From Aradus depressus (Eukaryota; Arthropoda; Insecta; Hemiptera; Aradidae): a stretch of 64,000 nt of DNA. Every line of letters starts with the position of its first letter. The stretch's first letter is position 1. The stretch spans positions 24,450,051 through 24,514,050 of the forward strand of contig OY759218.1 in NCBI GenBank assembly GCA_963662175.1, read 5' to 3'. Under the pieces are notes generated by a model. The model saw only the letters and a program-made list of their open reading frames with translations, did not search any database and had not been told where the DNA came from. Shown one piece after another: positions 1 through 11,024 of this stretch. A program made the position numbers and the translations under genes.

Positions 1-640
1 CTAGAATCTACTGTATCAGTTTAACCATCTTAATTGAGTCACACTTTATAATACTTTAGTATGGCATAGCGCTCCGATTTCTCATCGGACTCAAAATCGA
101 TGTCAGAACATTTCCTAAGGAACATTCTGTAGGGCACGTTCGCTGTAGTACTAACAGTTTTTCGCGTAAATTAACCATTTTTTTCACTCCACTATATTAT
201 CACAATTTGCATTATATGATAATCTGAAGTTTTATTTATTGCTTCTTTGATATTGCTTATTAGTTATAATAATCTGCTTGTTCTGATTTGCATGAACTTT
301 ATTATTGTGATGTTTTGAATCAAACATCGAGTCGCTTAGTGACTGCTAGCTGAATATTTTAATTGAAAGACAGTATCAAAACGGACTATCTTCTAAATTA
401 CTATTTCAAGTATAAATATTTGTATTGTCACGATTTATTTTCTTTTTTTTCAGAACCTGTGGAATGTGCATAGCCAGCTTATTGATTCAATGGAATAAAA
501 GAAGGTTAATCAACTATTTTACAATTGAATTCTAAGTTATGAATTATTTTTATACAATAAAAGGAATAACATTTTTTAAACTTTTTTGTATGTTTATCAA
601 ATACCAATTCCCAGCTCAACTATTTTTTTTATTTTAACGG
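1..640. other. AT-rich DNA, nothing recognised
   Basis: No coding frame, terminal repeat or RNA gene was recognised here. Short T-rich and A-rich stretches only. Confidence 0.5.
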
Positions 641-659
641 GACAGAAGGCTTATTGAGT

Positions 660-1090
660 ACAAACACTACAAAATCGGAAATGAACAAACTGGCTCATGC
701 TGGAACGGAAGAGGACCTCTTTGGACCTGGTCCTCCAACAGAGAGGATCGAACAACAAAGAAGTTGTCGACAGTCAAACCAATTGATTAAGAGACCTGGA
801 AGACATTGAGAAAAGTGATCGGGTACCTAACAGGAGACCTCATTGCAATGAGTCTTGTTCCTGATACATTCTGCAGGAGTTGTGAAGTGATGAAGGAAAC
901 AGCGTTACACATCTTAGGTAAATGATTAGGTTACTCACACCTCCGATGGAGAATCATGGATAAGGCGTTCCTCAGCCAAGAAATGTGAGCTTCGAAAAGG
1001 TCTTGCGCTTCATTTAAAAAATAAGAGAGTAGTCATGTGTATGCGAGGGGTGGTTATATGGGCCTTCAGTCTTACGATGCCATGGATATA
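660..1090 (+). mobile_element. Decayed non-LTR retrotransposon fragment (R1-like C-terminal part)
   Basis: Conceptual + strand frames give a piece reading KVIGYLTGDLIAMSLVPDTF followed by CRSCEVMKETALHILG. This resembles the cysteine-containing tail that follows the RNase H domain in R1-like non-LTR elements (CxxC, then H). Stops and frame breaks are frequent, so it is a dead fragment. No poly-A tail or target-site duplication was found. The same tail type is seen in a better preserved copy at 22714-23078. Confidence 0.5.
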
Positions 1091-1424
1091 AAGCGCAATT
1101 AATGGAAGCCTATTAAGTTACTCTCAAGTGTCATACTTTTATTTGAACAATAATTAGAGTAGGTGCTACTGAGACACCAATCAGACCAATGAGAGCCACT
1201 CTCAGAACACAAAACGTTTTCGTGTTACGAGAGCACTCTTTCTCATACAGGTTTTCCCATATTCTTTACTGATTATTGTGGGCTGATTTCATTTAATATT
1301 GTCCAGACCGTTTAGAATCAAAGCTTCAAATCGGCTCTTCTTCTGTTTAGTTATGTTTTCATTTCCCAATAAATAATTACAGTTGGACTTGAAAAATAAA
1401 ATAAAAATTGTTTATTTAATATAT

Positions 1425-1490
1425 TGTCTAATTTCACTAACTATATATACATGGGAGTACTTTCGGTATTTCTACCATCCTCAGCCAAAA
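1425..1490 (-). ncRNA. Hammerhead-like motif of a Penelope-like element terminus
   Basis: On the minus strand the sequence reads GGCTGAGGA, then T, then a stem GGTA-GAAA-TACC, then GAAAGTACTC. This matches the hammerhead core order CUGANGA, stem II, GAAA, with the self-complementary AGTACT in the place of a very short stem III. The flank contains the shared tail (a TATTGTCTAATTTCAC type sequence) seen in the other copies of this window. Activity is not shown. The assignment to Penelope-like elements is inferred from the copy beside a Penelope-like coding remnant at 29672-29905. Confidence 0.45.
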
Positions 1491-2119
1491 GCATAAGAGA
1501 TAAGACTGATCGTTTAATTAATTACAGTGTTGAAAGTAGAATAGACTATGCTTATGGCGCATGCGTGGAAGGTAAGAGGGCCAACGTGTGACAAATACTA
1601 GCAGTGTGAAATTGGTACGAATCTATATCAACTAATGTGGGTTTACTTACATTCCATGATTGAAACTAGTATATATCATGTCTATCCTATTTCAACAAAC
1701 TGCCAGTGCGAGAAAGGCGACGGAGAGCCTCTGTGGGTGTTCTGCACTATATTTGACTCCTCTACTTCTATCATTCTCTCTCAAGATACAGTCCAATCTT
1801 TATTTCTCTGGTACCTCATGAGCCAAATATCTAATTTGGTTCTTTGAAGTTTAAGTTTAGCTCCAACATCTTGAAATTTATGATTTTTTTTTGAAAGATT
1901 CTCTGGAATGGTTTTAGAAGGACAGCTAAGAAGAGAAAACAGGTGTGTTATGAAGGGGGAAGGATGCGCCGTAGCCGAGGCTACTCATAACCACCACATT
2001 CCGTCGCACACTTCCTGTCTTCCACTTGTATTTTGTTAGAATTCATCTAAAAATTCACTTTTTTCTCATAATATGGTAAAGCTGGAACTTTACGAAATAG
2101 TTACTTTTTTGCGGCTTAT

Positions 2120-2260
2120 CTTCCAGACGTATCTTCAAACATTGACAATACTTCAGGACACTTCCACGTCCCTTCTTCGTCCATTGTGACCGAGGGGACG
2201 TAGAAGTGTCCCGAAATATTGACAATACTTGGGAGACATCTGTGGAAGAAATGCCGAAAA
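2120..2260. repeat. Inverted repeat with ACACTTCCACGTCCC arms
   Basis: The arms read approximately GACAATACTTCAGGACACTT on the left and the inverse, ending in GTGTCCCGAAATATTGACA, on the right. The same hairpin family occurs at 6990-7165 and 43625-43830. In each copy a GGGAC...GTCCC stem is followed by GAAA and an AT-rich palindrome. This layout resembles the hammerhead-like motifs elsewhere in the window, but the CUGANGA box is poorly kept. Confidence 0.45.
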
Positions 2261-2489
2261 AAAGTAGCTATCCCAGAGAAGCCTAAGAAACACTACGAAA
2301 TAATTAAACAGCATGAATCATTAAATATAAAATTTTATTTCAATATTTTAGAAAATTATACTTAATTTTTTTTTTTTTTTTTTGCAGAGATTGTGAAACA
2401 TTTAATAACAAATGAAAAAAAACCTATGTTTCTTAAAAATATTGTCTTTTCCACAAAACATATGAGACCCGTATTTCTTACTGGTAGAA

Positions 2490-2715
2490 CATAAAGAAAA
2501 ACGTATGTTTTAAAAAAAATATTGTCTATTTCACAAAATATAAATATAATATGTATATGGGAGTAATTTCGGTATTGCTACCATCTTCAGTATTATTATT
2601 TGTTGAGTCGTGGCCGAAGATGGTAGCAATACCGATAGTACTCCCATGTACATATTATATTAATTTTTTGTGAAATAGACAATATTGTTTAAAAAACATA
2701 CGTTTTTCTTTATTT
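2490..2715. repeat. Palindrome of two head-to-head hammerhead-like motifs
   Basis: The left arm (minus strand, 2551-2590) reads CTGAAGAT, then stem GGTA-GCAA-TACC, then GAAA. The right arm (plus strand, 2614-2655) reads CCGAAGAT, the same stem, then GATAGTACTCCC. Both arms continue into CACAAAATAT, ATTGTCTATTT and AAACATACGTTTTTC, so the inverted repeat extends over roughly 110 bp per arm. The order and spacing match the motif at 1425-1490. An RNA from this locus would fold into one long hairpin. Confidence 0.55.
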
Positions 2716-2719
2716 TCTA

Positions 2720-3950
2720 CACTAAAGAGTTATGTTTACTGGTTTTACCAGTAATTAGTACGGATCTCATAAAAGAAAGATCAAGAAGACTGGACTTCAA
2801 TTGTTGATTCTGTCTTCCCCACACTATCATGAGAAAATTCGAGTTCTTTATTTTATTTTTTTCTCACATATCTATCGATTTCAGGGAAAAGACAAGGTCA
2901 TTAACGGAAAATTCCGTATACAGTAGTATTTTACTAAACTACTATTACTAAAATTGAAGACATCTTTGGAAATGAAGCCAGAAAAATGAACAAAAAATAT
3001 TACTCAAGTTGAAGGGAAATTTAGTATTTAGGTTTTCAAATAAAGCTAAAAATGAACCATTTCTACTATCTAAGGTGGGATGATTGTAATTATAGGAAAC
3101 ACATAAAGAAGAAGTGATAAGACATGCTGAACATGCCACATTTAGAACAATTATTGTAACTAAAAATATGTTTTAATGCAGTTGGTCCATTAATGTTAAC
3201 TACAAATCTCACTTATTGGGCTGTATAAAGATAGTGAGTGATTGTCTTAACAGGTCCAAAGAATTTTCGCCACATTTTTTTCAGAATTCAAGCTTCTTGC
3301 AATTATATGCATTCAAGTGAAAAAGTTGTAAATGCTGAGAAGCATGCTTAAAGGAAAACATTTGCACATCAGAAGCAAAATATATTTTGAAGTATGTAAA
3401 GTTAGCTTTTTCTAGGTGGCGCGGTTCTCAAAGAAAACAGCCGGTACATGGCTACCCTGTATATGTAGGTATGTGAGGATGCTGAAACTTCAATTTGTTG
3501 TCGACCTCCGCAAGATCCCATTCTACATTTCCTTTCTTTCAACAGCCTTTGTGTAGATTACGACACAAGCAGAAGCAATTATATATGTATATTATAATAT
3601 ATATAATATAGGTACATATATAATTCCTTATTTTTTGGCACTAATTTAAAAAATATTTTTAACACACCTTCGATTATCTCTCAAACTATCTATTTCTCAA
3701 AATCCGCTTTTGGTGTCATTTTTAAAACGCGAAATGCCTTCATGGGCCCTTAACTAATAATAATATCCTTGTACCCTGATAACAATGTTTTGTTCGGTTC
3801 ACTTTTAGACACCAGTATGTTCTGTAATCAGCCAGAAACTGAAATATGTGCTTTATTATCGTTAAACTTGTTAATGACAATATTTCTGCGATCTGTGTCG
3901 ATATATAATAATATAATATATAAATATATTTTTATAACATATATTAGCAT
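2720..3950. other. AT-rich DNA, nothing recognised
   Basis: Short chance open frames only. A dinucleotide-rich (AT) patch lies near 3585-3620. No family recognised. Confidence 0.45.
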
Positions 3951-3952
3951 AT

Positions 3953-4145
3953 ACGAATGATGTAATTTCTCCGAAATAATAAAATGTTGACGGCAGGAAT
4001 CGGTCTTTTTAGAGTATAGGTATAGGTTCTCCTGACCTTTTCTCAAAATCCGTCAGAGGTCAGAAAACATGAAATTTCGTTAATAATTTTTGACCGATTA
4101 CATAATTTCCTCCATAATTCGTATAGCTGTGAAAGTAAAAATGTA
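3953..4145 (+). repeat. Family A terminal fragment with a flanking short repeat
   Basis: The part near 4060-4140 carries the standard 3' end of family A: a GAAAACATGAAATTTCGTT-type stretch, then GACCGATTACATAATTTCC, then CGTATAGCTGTGAAAGTAAAA in degenerate form. The preceding 100 bp (ACGAATGATGTAATTTCTCC and onward) recurs at 16158-16262. Confidence 0.5.
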
Positions 4146-4705
4146 ACGAAACCCACAAAGATCTTGTAATTGGATTTTGTTGAGGTGACGTTAGCAAAAA
4201 CAGGGTTACACACGGGCTTGGGGATTTCTCCCGATGTCAGACTATCGATGTACCGATGTAGTGGTGGTAACTGTCGGCAGCTGACAACAATTTTCCCGTT
4301 CAAAACTCACATTTCCTCCCCTTTAACAAAAAGTTACCTATCAGGCGCACACATAATAACGTTTGCCCATACCTTGTGTTGAGCAACCCCCATGCATTAA
4401 ACACTTCGATAGTTTCCCGGTTAAGTGATGCTTGTTAAATATTCTCTGAAGTGTACACGAGGGGCTCCTCAGAACTCCCGTACGTTATTCTCAAATGGAT
4501 TCATTAGCCCCTTTTGTCCTCAAATGTCCCCGTGAACAATTTTTTGGGGGGCCCTCATTCACCAAAGTATGTTTTTTTAAGGAAAGATTTAAATGCCTCT
4601 TATTAATGCGCAATGACGATTAGAACTTTTCTTACACGATTGTTCCTTCAGTTGTGATAAATGAAAATAAAGTTTAAAAATCATATTTTTTTTGTTCGTT
4701 TTATT

Positions 4706-4942
4706 TTCGTGACTCATGCCCGGGCTTTAACTACGAAGACATATCGCCTACTACCAGAGCGCTCTTTCGTTGCCTAAATTTTGCCTATTTACTACCACCA
4801 GGTTTAGTTATTATAGGGAAGGATCCTTTAACGATTACCTGACATTGCACAGGCTCGGGGCCATCGCTTAACGTTTGTGCTCAAAGTTTTTTTCTATCTC
4901 TCAGATAAAAACCTAAGGGCATCGGCCGCCTTTCGAACTCAT
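4706..4942 (-). mobile_element. SINE-1 copy (tRNA-derived), decayed
   Basis: Minus-strand copy of the SINE best preserved at 30077-30425 and 7789-8125. Recognisable pieces are GACTCATGCCCGGGCTTTAA, CTACTACCAGAGCGCTCTTT and CACAGGCTCGGGGCCATCGC. The tRNA-like head at the right end is badly degraded. It lies directly upstream of family A modules. Confidence 0.7.
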
Positions 4943-5190
4943 CTGAATCCTCATACTATATTTTGTGTCGATAAATTCATTTCATCGGCAGTTATTGGGG
5001 TTTTTGAGTTAAGCCCTTCTTTTTTAACCCCCCCCCCCCCCCCTTCCCTTGATAATTTCGCTGAAAATTAATATGTGTCGTCCTTATGAGGTTTTGTGTG
5101 TGTCGAACATTAATTACAACGCCTCCCCCCCCCCCCCCCCCCCCTTTTCTGCCGATTTGTCTGAAAATCAATAGGTGTCGTCTTTAGAGG
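4942..5190 (+). repeat. Family A modules with long C runs
   Basis: At least two modules of the TGTGTCGATAAATTCATT...GGCAGTTATT type, each followed by a C run of about 17-25 bases and a GAAAATTAATAGGTGTCGTC-like stretch. This is the internal part of the dispersed modular repeat described at 11025-11750. Confidence 0.7.
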
Positions 5191-5340
5191 ATTTTTTATT
5201 TGCAATCTATATACAATATATACATAATAAGCAAATATGTGATCAAAAAAGAAAACAAATATAACAACGTCCCTTGATGGGGGAAGCCAGCCAGCACTGA
5301 CACTCCCTTGAAAGTTAATTATTATTGTTCACTATCCTCA
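5190..5340 (-). repeat. Probable LINE 3' end fragment
   Basis: A T-rich start followed by TACAATATATACATAATAAGC-like sequence and a GACACTCCCTTGA stretch. A related copy at 8490-8655 starts with a long T run, which would be the poly-A tail of a minus-strand retroelement. No coding part remains. Confidence 0.35.
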
Positions 5341-6020
5341 GAGAGAAGATCGCGAGGCCACCTCCTGTTCAGGCGGCGAGGATTGTCAGAATGGGAATGA
5401 GAGGAAAGGTCTTATGCGAGAGGATTTAAATGGAAAGATTCTATTGACCAAAAAGCCTGATCTCTCCTCTTTACTTCACTGTTTTTGAAAATAAAAATGA
5501 ATTGTAAGTGTGGAAATAGAGGTTTATAGGGGAGGGCAATTAGGGTTATGAGTGAAGTAAAGTGAAGTGAGTAGTGAGGCTGGGGTTGGTTGGAGGCTGA
5601 CTCGAAGCTAAAACTAGCCCACGGCTAAAGATAGCCAGGAAAGCGGGCGGGCGGCGCGGCGGAGAGGGTCTAGCTAACAGACACCCCAGTCTAGTGTCGT
5701 GCCGCCTCCCGCTCCCCGCCCGCTCTTCTATATAGGTAATTACACTCACCCACCCTCCATACCATGACCATCCACTCACCTCGCTTCCTGGCAGACATTC
5801 TGCGTCCTTTATACCTTTCTTTAGTAAATAAAATACAATAAGATACATTTTATTTATCTTAAGAGACATGCCATGGAGTTGAGATTTTTGTTGGCACATG
5901 CCAACATAATATTTAAATAAAATGAAACAATAAAACCTTCTAGTGAATATTAACATTAAAATGAGAGTTAATGAAACAAATGAATAAATAAATAAAATAA
6001 TAATTACAATGCGATCATTC
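5340..6020. other. Unassigned region with a GC-rich patch at 5630-5740
   Basis: A patch of about 110 bp rich in CpG (GCGGGCGGGCGGCGCGGCGG near 5642) stands out from the AT-rich surroundings. A 165-codon minus-strand open frame crosses it (5546-6043). Its product is low in complexity and resembles no family I know, so I do not call a gene. Confidence 0.35.
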
Positions 6021-6250
6021 TCCCTTCTCCCTCTCAAATTCATTTCATACTATTACGGGTACCTATATAAAATTAATGTGTTGGCCTCATCAGTTTTCTT
6101 TCTTTCATTATAGCGTAATTCTGAGAGTAACATATATACAGTAATAACAGTATTAAATGAATTTGAGAGGGGGGAGGAGGAGTAAGAGTGATCTGCAAAA
6201 AACGGGTTGGTATAAAAAAACTTGTTATGGACACATCAAATACATTTTAA
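6020..6250. mobile_element. MITE relic with CTCTCAAATTCATTT inverted ends
   Basis: CTCTCAAATTCATTTCATAC near 6035 is mirrored by AAATGAATTTGAGAGG near 6155, followed by GTGATCTGCAAAAA and GGTTGGTATAA. The latter pieces match the ends of the MITEs at 15103-15924 and 35851-36058. This looks like another rearranged member of that family. Confidence 0.45.
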
Positions 6251-6439
6251 AATGTGTTGCTATTCATTATAATTTAAACAGTTTGAATATTTCCTGCGGA
6301 AATATTTCATATTTTTGGGGCGCTTTGTTCTTATTGGTCCTATCTCAAATCTGAGAGTATACTAACGATTGAAATTTTAGTAGGAAATATTTTTGGCAAG
6401 AACCAATTGTTTGTTAGTTTTCTCGTAAATAAACGAAAC

Positions 6440-6840
6440 GTATAAAAAAAAAAGGGTTATAAAACGACATTTTATGACTTTTTCGGCATGTGTCTCGCAA
6501 ACCGAAACAACGAAAGATTGTACTAGATATAAAATGTGCCATTCAATTTTCTCTACAACTTTTATTTCAGAAAGTTTTTGATTAGGTCATAAGTACAAGC
6601 GATAATTGTAAAATGTACTTAATTCCAGAATTAAAGTAGTGTCAATTTACGTTCAATTCCGGCCAATCAGATCTAAGCACGTGTGACTTCTTCATTTCAA
6701 ATTTCAAGTGCACATGTACAAACGTCTTTGAGTTAGAGCTCACAAAGTTCAAATCACGTACAAACATGGTCAAAACGGATTCAAGGGACCTTGAAACATG
6801 AAAATCCTCTGAAAACTATACACTATTACTATATTTCCTT
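6440..6840 (-). repeat. Family B dispersed repeat
   Basis: The inverse strand matches the block at 16270-16620: a TTGACCATGTTTGT stretch, GAGCTCTAACTC, then GTACATTTTACAATTATCGC and a CTAATCAAAAACTTTC segment. Four or more copies exist in the window. No open frame is shared, so function is unknown. Confidence 0.6.
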
Positions 6841-6984
6841 ATTATAAATATATACAAATACAAGAACTATAAAGATAAAATTATCCTACGGATTTCATAA
6901 AAATACAAAAATCTACGAAATAGCCTCAATAGTGAAAAATACAGAATAAGTAGATACATCAATATGTATTTCTGCTATGATTGG

Positions 6985-7170
6985 TAGGTATCTTTTCTCC
7001 GGCATTTCTTCCAGTGTCTTTTTAACTTTTGACAATATTTCGGGACACTTCCACGTTCTTACTTTGGTGACGATGATAGATCGTTCACTGTGACCCGAAG
7101 GGGGGACGTGGAAGTCTCCCGTAATATTATCAAAATTTGAAAAGACACCTCTGGAAGAAATGTTGGGAAA
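6985..7170. repeat. Inverted repeat, ACACTTCCACGT family
   Basis: The left arm has TTGACAATATTTCGGGACAC and TTCCACGT. The right arm has GACGTGGAAGTCTCCCGTAA and TATTATCAAA. Same family as 2120-2260 and 43625-43830. Confidence 0.5.
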
Positions 7171-7454
7171 GAGGAACCTAGGTACAACAAATTGAAAAGT
7201 ATAATATAGAAAACAACATATTATAAAAAGTATAATAAAAATATATTTAAAAAATAGAGCTCGTCTGGCGCTGCGTCAACCAGCAACGTCAGTACCTCTG
7301 CGATATTTTTTTTTACATAATTTTCCTTTACTTTTATCATCTCTCTTACCCATCCATAAAATTGTTTTTCAATTCCTTTTTATTTATTTATTTTATTTTA
7401 TTTTTTATTACTTTATTTACTTAATTATTATTTTTTTTTTGCTTTTCTTGTCCT

Positions 7455-7609
7455 AATAATTAAGATAAATTTTCGTCCCGAGGACCGACCTCTGGGTGGC
7501 CTTCCTCTCATATGCCCTTCACGCCAACATATCAATACCATCGTAGATGCTGGTTGTTGCACCCTAGCAACAGTTGTATCTTTATAAATAAGACAAAAAA
7601 AAAAAAAAT
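7455..7609 (+). mobile_element. Jockey-like non-LTR retrotransposon 3' end with poly-A
   Basis: The stretch TCTGGGTGGCCTTCCTCTCA, a GCTGGTTGTTGC motif and a terminal A run at 7595-7609 match the 3' untranslated region of the Jockey-like element at 25578-26547 (there on the minus strand). Only the 3' end is present, as expected of a 5'-truncated insertion. Confidence 0.55.
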
Positions 7610-7788
7610 AGAACAATATATTTTTTCAACCATTAATATTTCTGTCCATTATTATTACCATTATAAATTATTTTTTTGTTATTTTACAGTCTTTACACGG
7701 TTTATCTACATTACCTTGGTTAATATTTATGAAGCGACTATCATGCATTGCAGATAATATATATAAACTATAACAATTATTGAGGGCA

Positions 7789-8125
7789 CCAGTAGCTCAG
7801 TGGTATGCGTGCTTGCCTTCTGAGCTCAACAACGTGGGTTCGTAACCCGACCGAGGTCCTTAGTTTATTTTATCTGGGAGGTAAAATAAACTTAAGCACG
7901 CCGACCTTCGGATGGGAAGTTAAGCGATGGTCCCGAGCCTGTACGATGTCAGGTACTCGTTAAAGACCCCTACCCTAAGTGAATAAAAATTTAGGGTAGG
8001 CAAAATTTAGAACTCCTGTAGTAGAGTCGGGCTCATGTCCACCAGAGTGACGTAACAGCGCTCTGGTAGTAGGCGATATGACCTTGTAGTTAAAGCCCGG
8101 GCATGAGTCATAAAACCTAACCTAT
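7789..8125 (+). mobile_element. SINE-1, near full-length tRNA-derived SINE
   Basis: The head resembles a tRNA gene: an A box TAGCTCAGTGG at about 7800 and a B box GGTTCGTAACC near 7838, spaced as in tRNAs. A body follows (GTAAAATAAAC, CACGCCGACCTTCGGATGG, GGTCCCGAGCCTGTACGATG, CAGGTACTCGTTAAAGACC) and a tail with GCCCGGGCATGAGTCATAAA. The head supplies an internal RNA polymerase III promoter. Such elements are moved by LINE machinery. A clean duplication could not be set, because the flanks are AATAAT-rich. Confidence 0.85.
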
Positions 8126-8264
8126 AATAATTATTATTGATATCATTATTATACTATTCAAATATATCTTCACATTATTCTATCATGAACACTAAAATTT
8201 CTTAAATCATTTACATTCCTGTTCATGGTTGCATCGTCTTTCTTTTTCCTTTTGAAAAAAACTA

Positions 8265-8360
8265 CAGTTGGACCTCCATATATCGAACTTCTATATATCA
8301 AAATTAAAATAGAAAAATGTTTCTATGTATCGAAAAAAAATTTCTATATATCAAATATGT
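8265..8360 (+). mobile_element. Left end of a pogo/Tigger-like element (solo terminus)
   Basis: TACAGTTGGACCTCCATATA and following TCGAACTT... with repeated TCTATATATCAAA resembles the pogo/Tigger-type ends at 12380 and 34759. The right end was not found. The element stops where family A begins. Confidence 0.5.
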
Positions 8361-8374
8361 GTAATTTTAGAGAT

Positions 8375-9650
8375 GAGGGAATAAAGTCGTCGGTGAATCA
8401 CTAGCAATGTACTTCCTCTGAAGGAATTAATTAATTAAATTTTCACTCGCCCTGCAAAGCTCAATATACTCAATATTACATAATGGCTTCTGTATCTTTT
8501 TTTTTTTTTTTTTTTTAATTTACAAATAGCTATTTACAACTGTATACAAATAAATACAACAAGCAAATGTGCTAATAAAGAGGTAATGGCAATGTCAAAA
8601 TGTCATGAGGGGGAGATCACCCAGTGGTGACACTCCCTAGTCACGCTAATTGCTTCTGAATCAAAGTAAATTTTGTGATCCCCCCTTCTCTTCTGCCGAT
8701 TCCTATAAAAATTAATAAGTTACGTCCTGATGAGGTTTTGATTTCACATATGAAATTTTGTGTCGATACATTCATTACATTGGCAGTTATTAGACTCTCC
8801 CCTAATCCTTCCCTTTGCCCGATTTGACTGAAAATCTATAGGTGTCGTCGATAGACGGTTCTGGATTCACTTATACAATTTCATGATGATACATTGATTC
8901 TATCGGGATTTATCGTGTTCACAGACAGACTTGTTTTTTTGGCTTCCTCAGCTATACGAAGTTTAAGGGAAGTTATATAATCGGTCAAAAATTCGATGCA
9001 GTTTTCAACGGAATTTCATGTTTTCCGACCTATAGATTCCAAATATGAAAAAAAAAAAAAAAGTCTATCTGTCTGTGAACACGCTAACTCCCGATAGAAT
9101 GAATGTATCGGTACGAAATTTCTTATGTGAATTCAAAATCCCATATGAATTACATTTTTCAATTTTGAGCTGAATCGGAAAAAGAGGAGGGGGGATCAGA
9201 TGGGGGTTAACGCATTAACCCCAATAACTGGCGATGTAATGAATGTATAGACATGAAATTTCATATTTAAAGTCAAAACGCAATGAGGACATAACCTGTA
9301 TAATTTTAGCGATATCGGCAGAAGGGAGGGGGGGTTCAGGGGAGGGGGCTCAATTCAAAAACCCTAATAACTGCCGATGTAATGAATTTATGGACACATA
9401 ATTTAGAATGAGGATTTAGAAGCCCCTATGTAAATCAACTGTTGAATATTAGCGCAAACGGTTGACTGGTTTTGGGGACGGAGCGAAAAGTTAATTAATT
9501 CGTTTGGTGTAAGTAAATTACCGGTGATTCACCGACAACTTTTTCATATTTGGACTCTAGAATTCGGAACTTCTCACCGAATTTTTGACCGATTATATAA
9601 CTTCCCCTATTCTTGGTACAGCTGGGAAAGTAAACAATTTCTAAGATTTG
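8375..9650. repeat. Family A: forward copy invaded by a reverse copy
   Basis: A forward start (GTCGGTGAATCACTAGCAAT and GTACTTCCTCTG) at 8375 is followed by modules to about 8945. A reverse copy then opens with CAGCTATACGAAGTTTAAGG and ends near 9545 with ACCGGTGATTCACCGACAAC. The forward copy resumes at 9545 with its terminal TTTTTCATATTTGG-type segment and closes near 9635 with GGTACAGCTGGGAAAGTAAA. The forward copy also contains a T-run-led LINE 3' fragment at 8490-8655. This shows one family member inserted into another. Confidence 0.65.
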
Positions 9651-10014
9651 GTAACGTAGAAGGATGACATCGTCCTCAACTTTTCTAGAAGATCACAAAC
9701 TCAGTAGTTATTGTACTAATAACTAGTACAGCAGAAAACTTTTTATTGATTGAGTTTACTATAAGTTTATAGTTTTCAATTCCATGAATTCCTTCCCATA
9801 ACAACCTAATATATAGTGTAAACCACTCTATTTTATGGGGTGTTATGCAAATCTTATTTTTATTACGGGCTTCAGAAGACCATTAGTACTTTGACAAAAA
9901 GACTGTCCTTCAGGGTCGCGGAATATAGTTTAGATCCGATCAATTAAATATGTATGTATATAAGTATTTTGTTTAATAAATGCATGTTTCTTCCTTCCTA
10001 TTTTTATTAGTTAG

Positions 10015-10240
10015 TTATTATGCCTCATGCCCGGGCTTTAACTATGAGGTCATATCGCCTACTACTAGAGCGCTCTTACGTCACTGTGGTGGACATAAGC
10101 CCAACTCTACTACAGGAGTTATTTTGGCTACCCTAAATTTTTATTCACCTAGTAGGGTAGGTCTTTAACGAGTACCTGACATCGTACAGGCTCGGGACCA
10201 TCGCTTTAACGTCCCATCCGGCGTGCTTTTATATTATTTT
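10015..10240 (-). mobile_element. SINE-1 copy, 5' truncated
   Basis: Minus-strand match from the tail (TGCCTCATGCCCGGGCTTTA) to the body (CCTGACATCGTACAGGCTCG, GACCATCGC, GGCGTGC). The tRNA-like head is missing. Confidence 0.75.
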
Positions 10241-10633
10241 ATTCATTTTTTAATCAAAATGTCATCTGCTACAAATAATAAGAAAAAATTGATTTCTATA
10301 TCTCGTAGTTTCTATTTATCGATTTTTTCTAAGCTGTCATTTCGATGTAATGCCGGTTTTACCAACAATTTCTACGTTTATGTGACCCTTAACGAATTTT
10401 ATGAGATACCTATAACTTATTTGGTTTTCATCAACACGACACTACGGTCGAAGATCAGACCTATGAACTCATTTCTAACATCCTGTTTTGTTAATAGTAC
10501 ACGGGAAAAACTCTATTCTTGCGGCAAGAAGATATCTTCTTGACATTATCTTCTTACAGAATTAAATTAAAAAGTATTCCTCATACCTTGTGTAGCTTGG
10601 GTAGTAAAACTCTATTCTCATCGAGTGAATAAC

Positions 10634-10771
10634 CTAGTTGTGTCTACTATACCCTATCACCGACTGGTGTTTACTACTATCGCCTATCACCTAGTGGTGT
10701 CTACTATACTCTATTACCCACTGGTGTTTACTATTCCCTATCACCTACTGATATCTACTATTCCCTATCAC
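10634..10771. repeat. Minisatellite, 27-bp period
   Basis: Five units of the type CTAGTGGTGT-CTACTATACCCTATCAC, four of 27 bp and one of 30 bp. Confidence 0.7.
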
Positions 10772-11024
10772 CGAGACAAAAAACAGAATACAACTTTTTT
10801 GCCGCAAGAAGAAATTTGCTTTGCCGCAAGAACATTTTTTCCTGCCACAAAAATATTGAGAAGTAAAAAGGTTTTATTCTGCATTTTTATTCTTGCCGCA
10901 AAAATATATTTTTCTCCGTGTTTTATTTAGAAAGTATTGATGATACTGAAATTGTTTTTGACCAGTTTGTGTCAATGAGGCGACCACGAATATTTTGAAG
11001 AGGAACAATTAGTTTAAAAAAAAG

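Noticed and set aside
5546..6043. 165-codon open frame on the minus strand
   Set aside because: No recognisable domain, a start in a MITE-like sequence and an end in GC-rich low-complexity DNA. Likely chance.
7428..7616. Minus-strand 62-codon frame
   Set aside because: It is antisense to a Jockey-like 3' untranslated end.
7795..7865. tRNA gene
   Set aside because: A and B boxes are present, but the unit recurs in many copies with the same downstream body, so it is the head of SINE-1. The same holds for 30350-30420 and 29060-29115.
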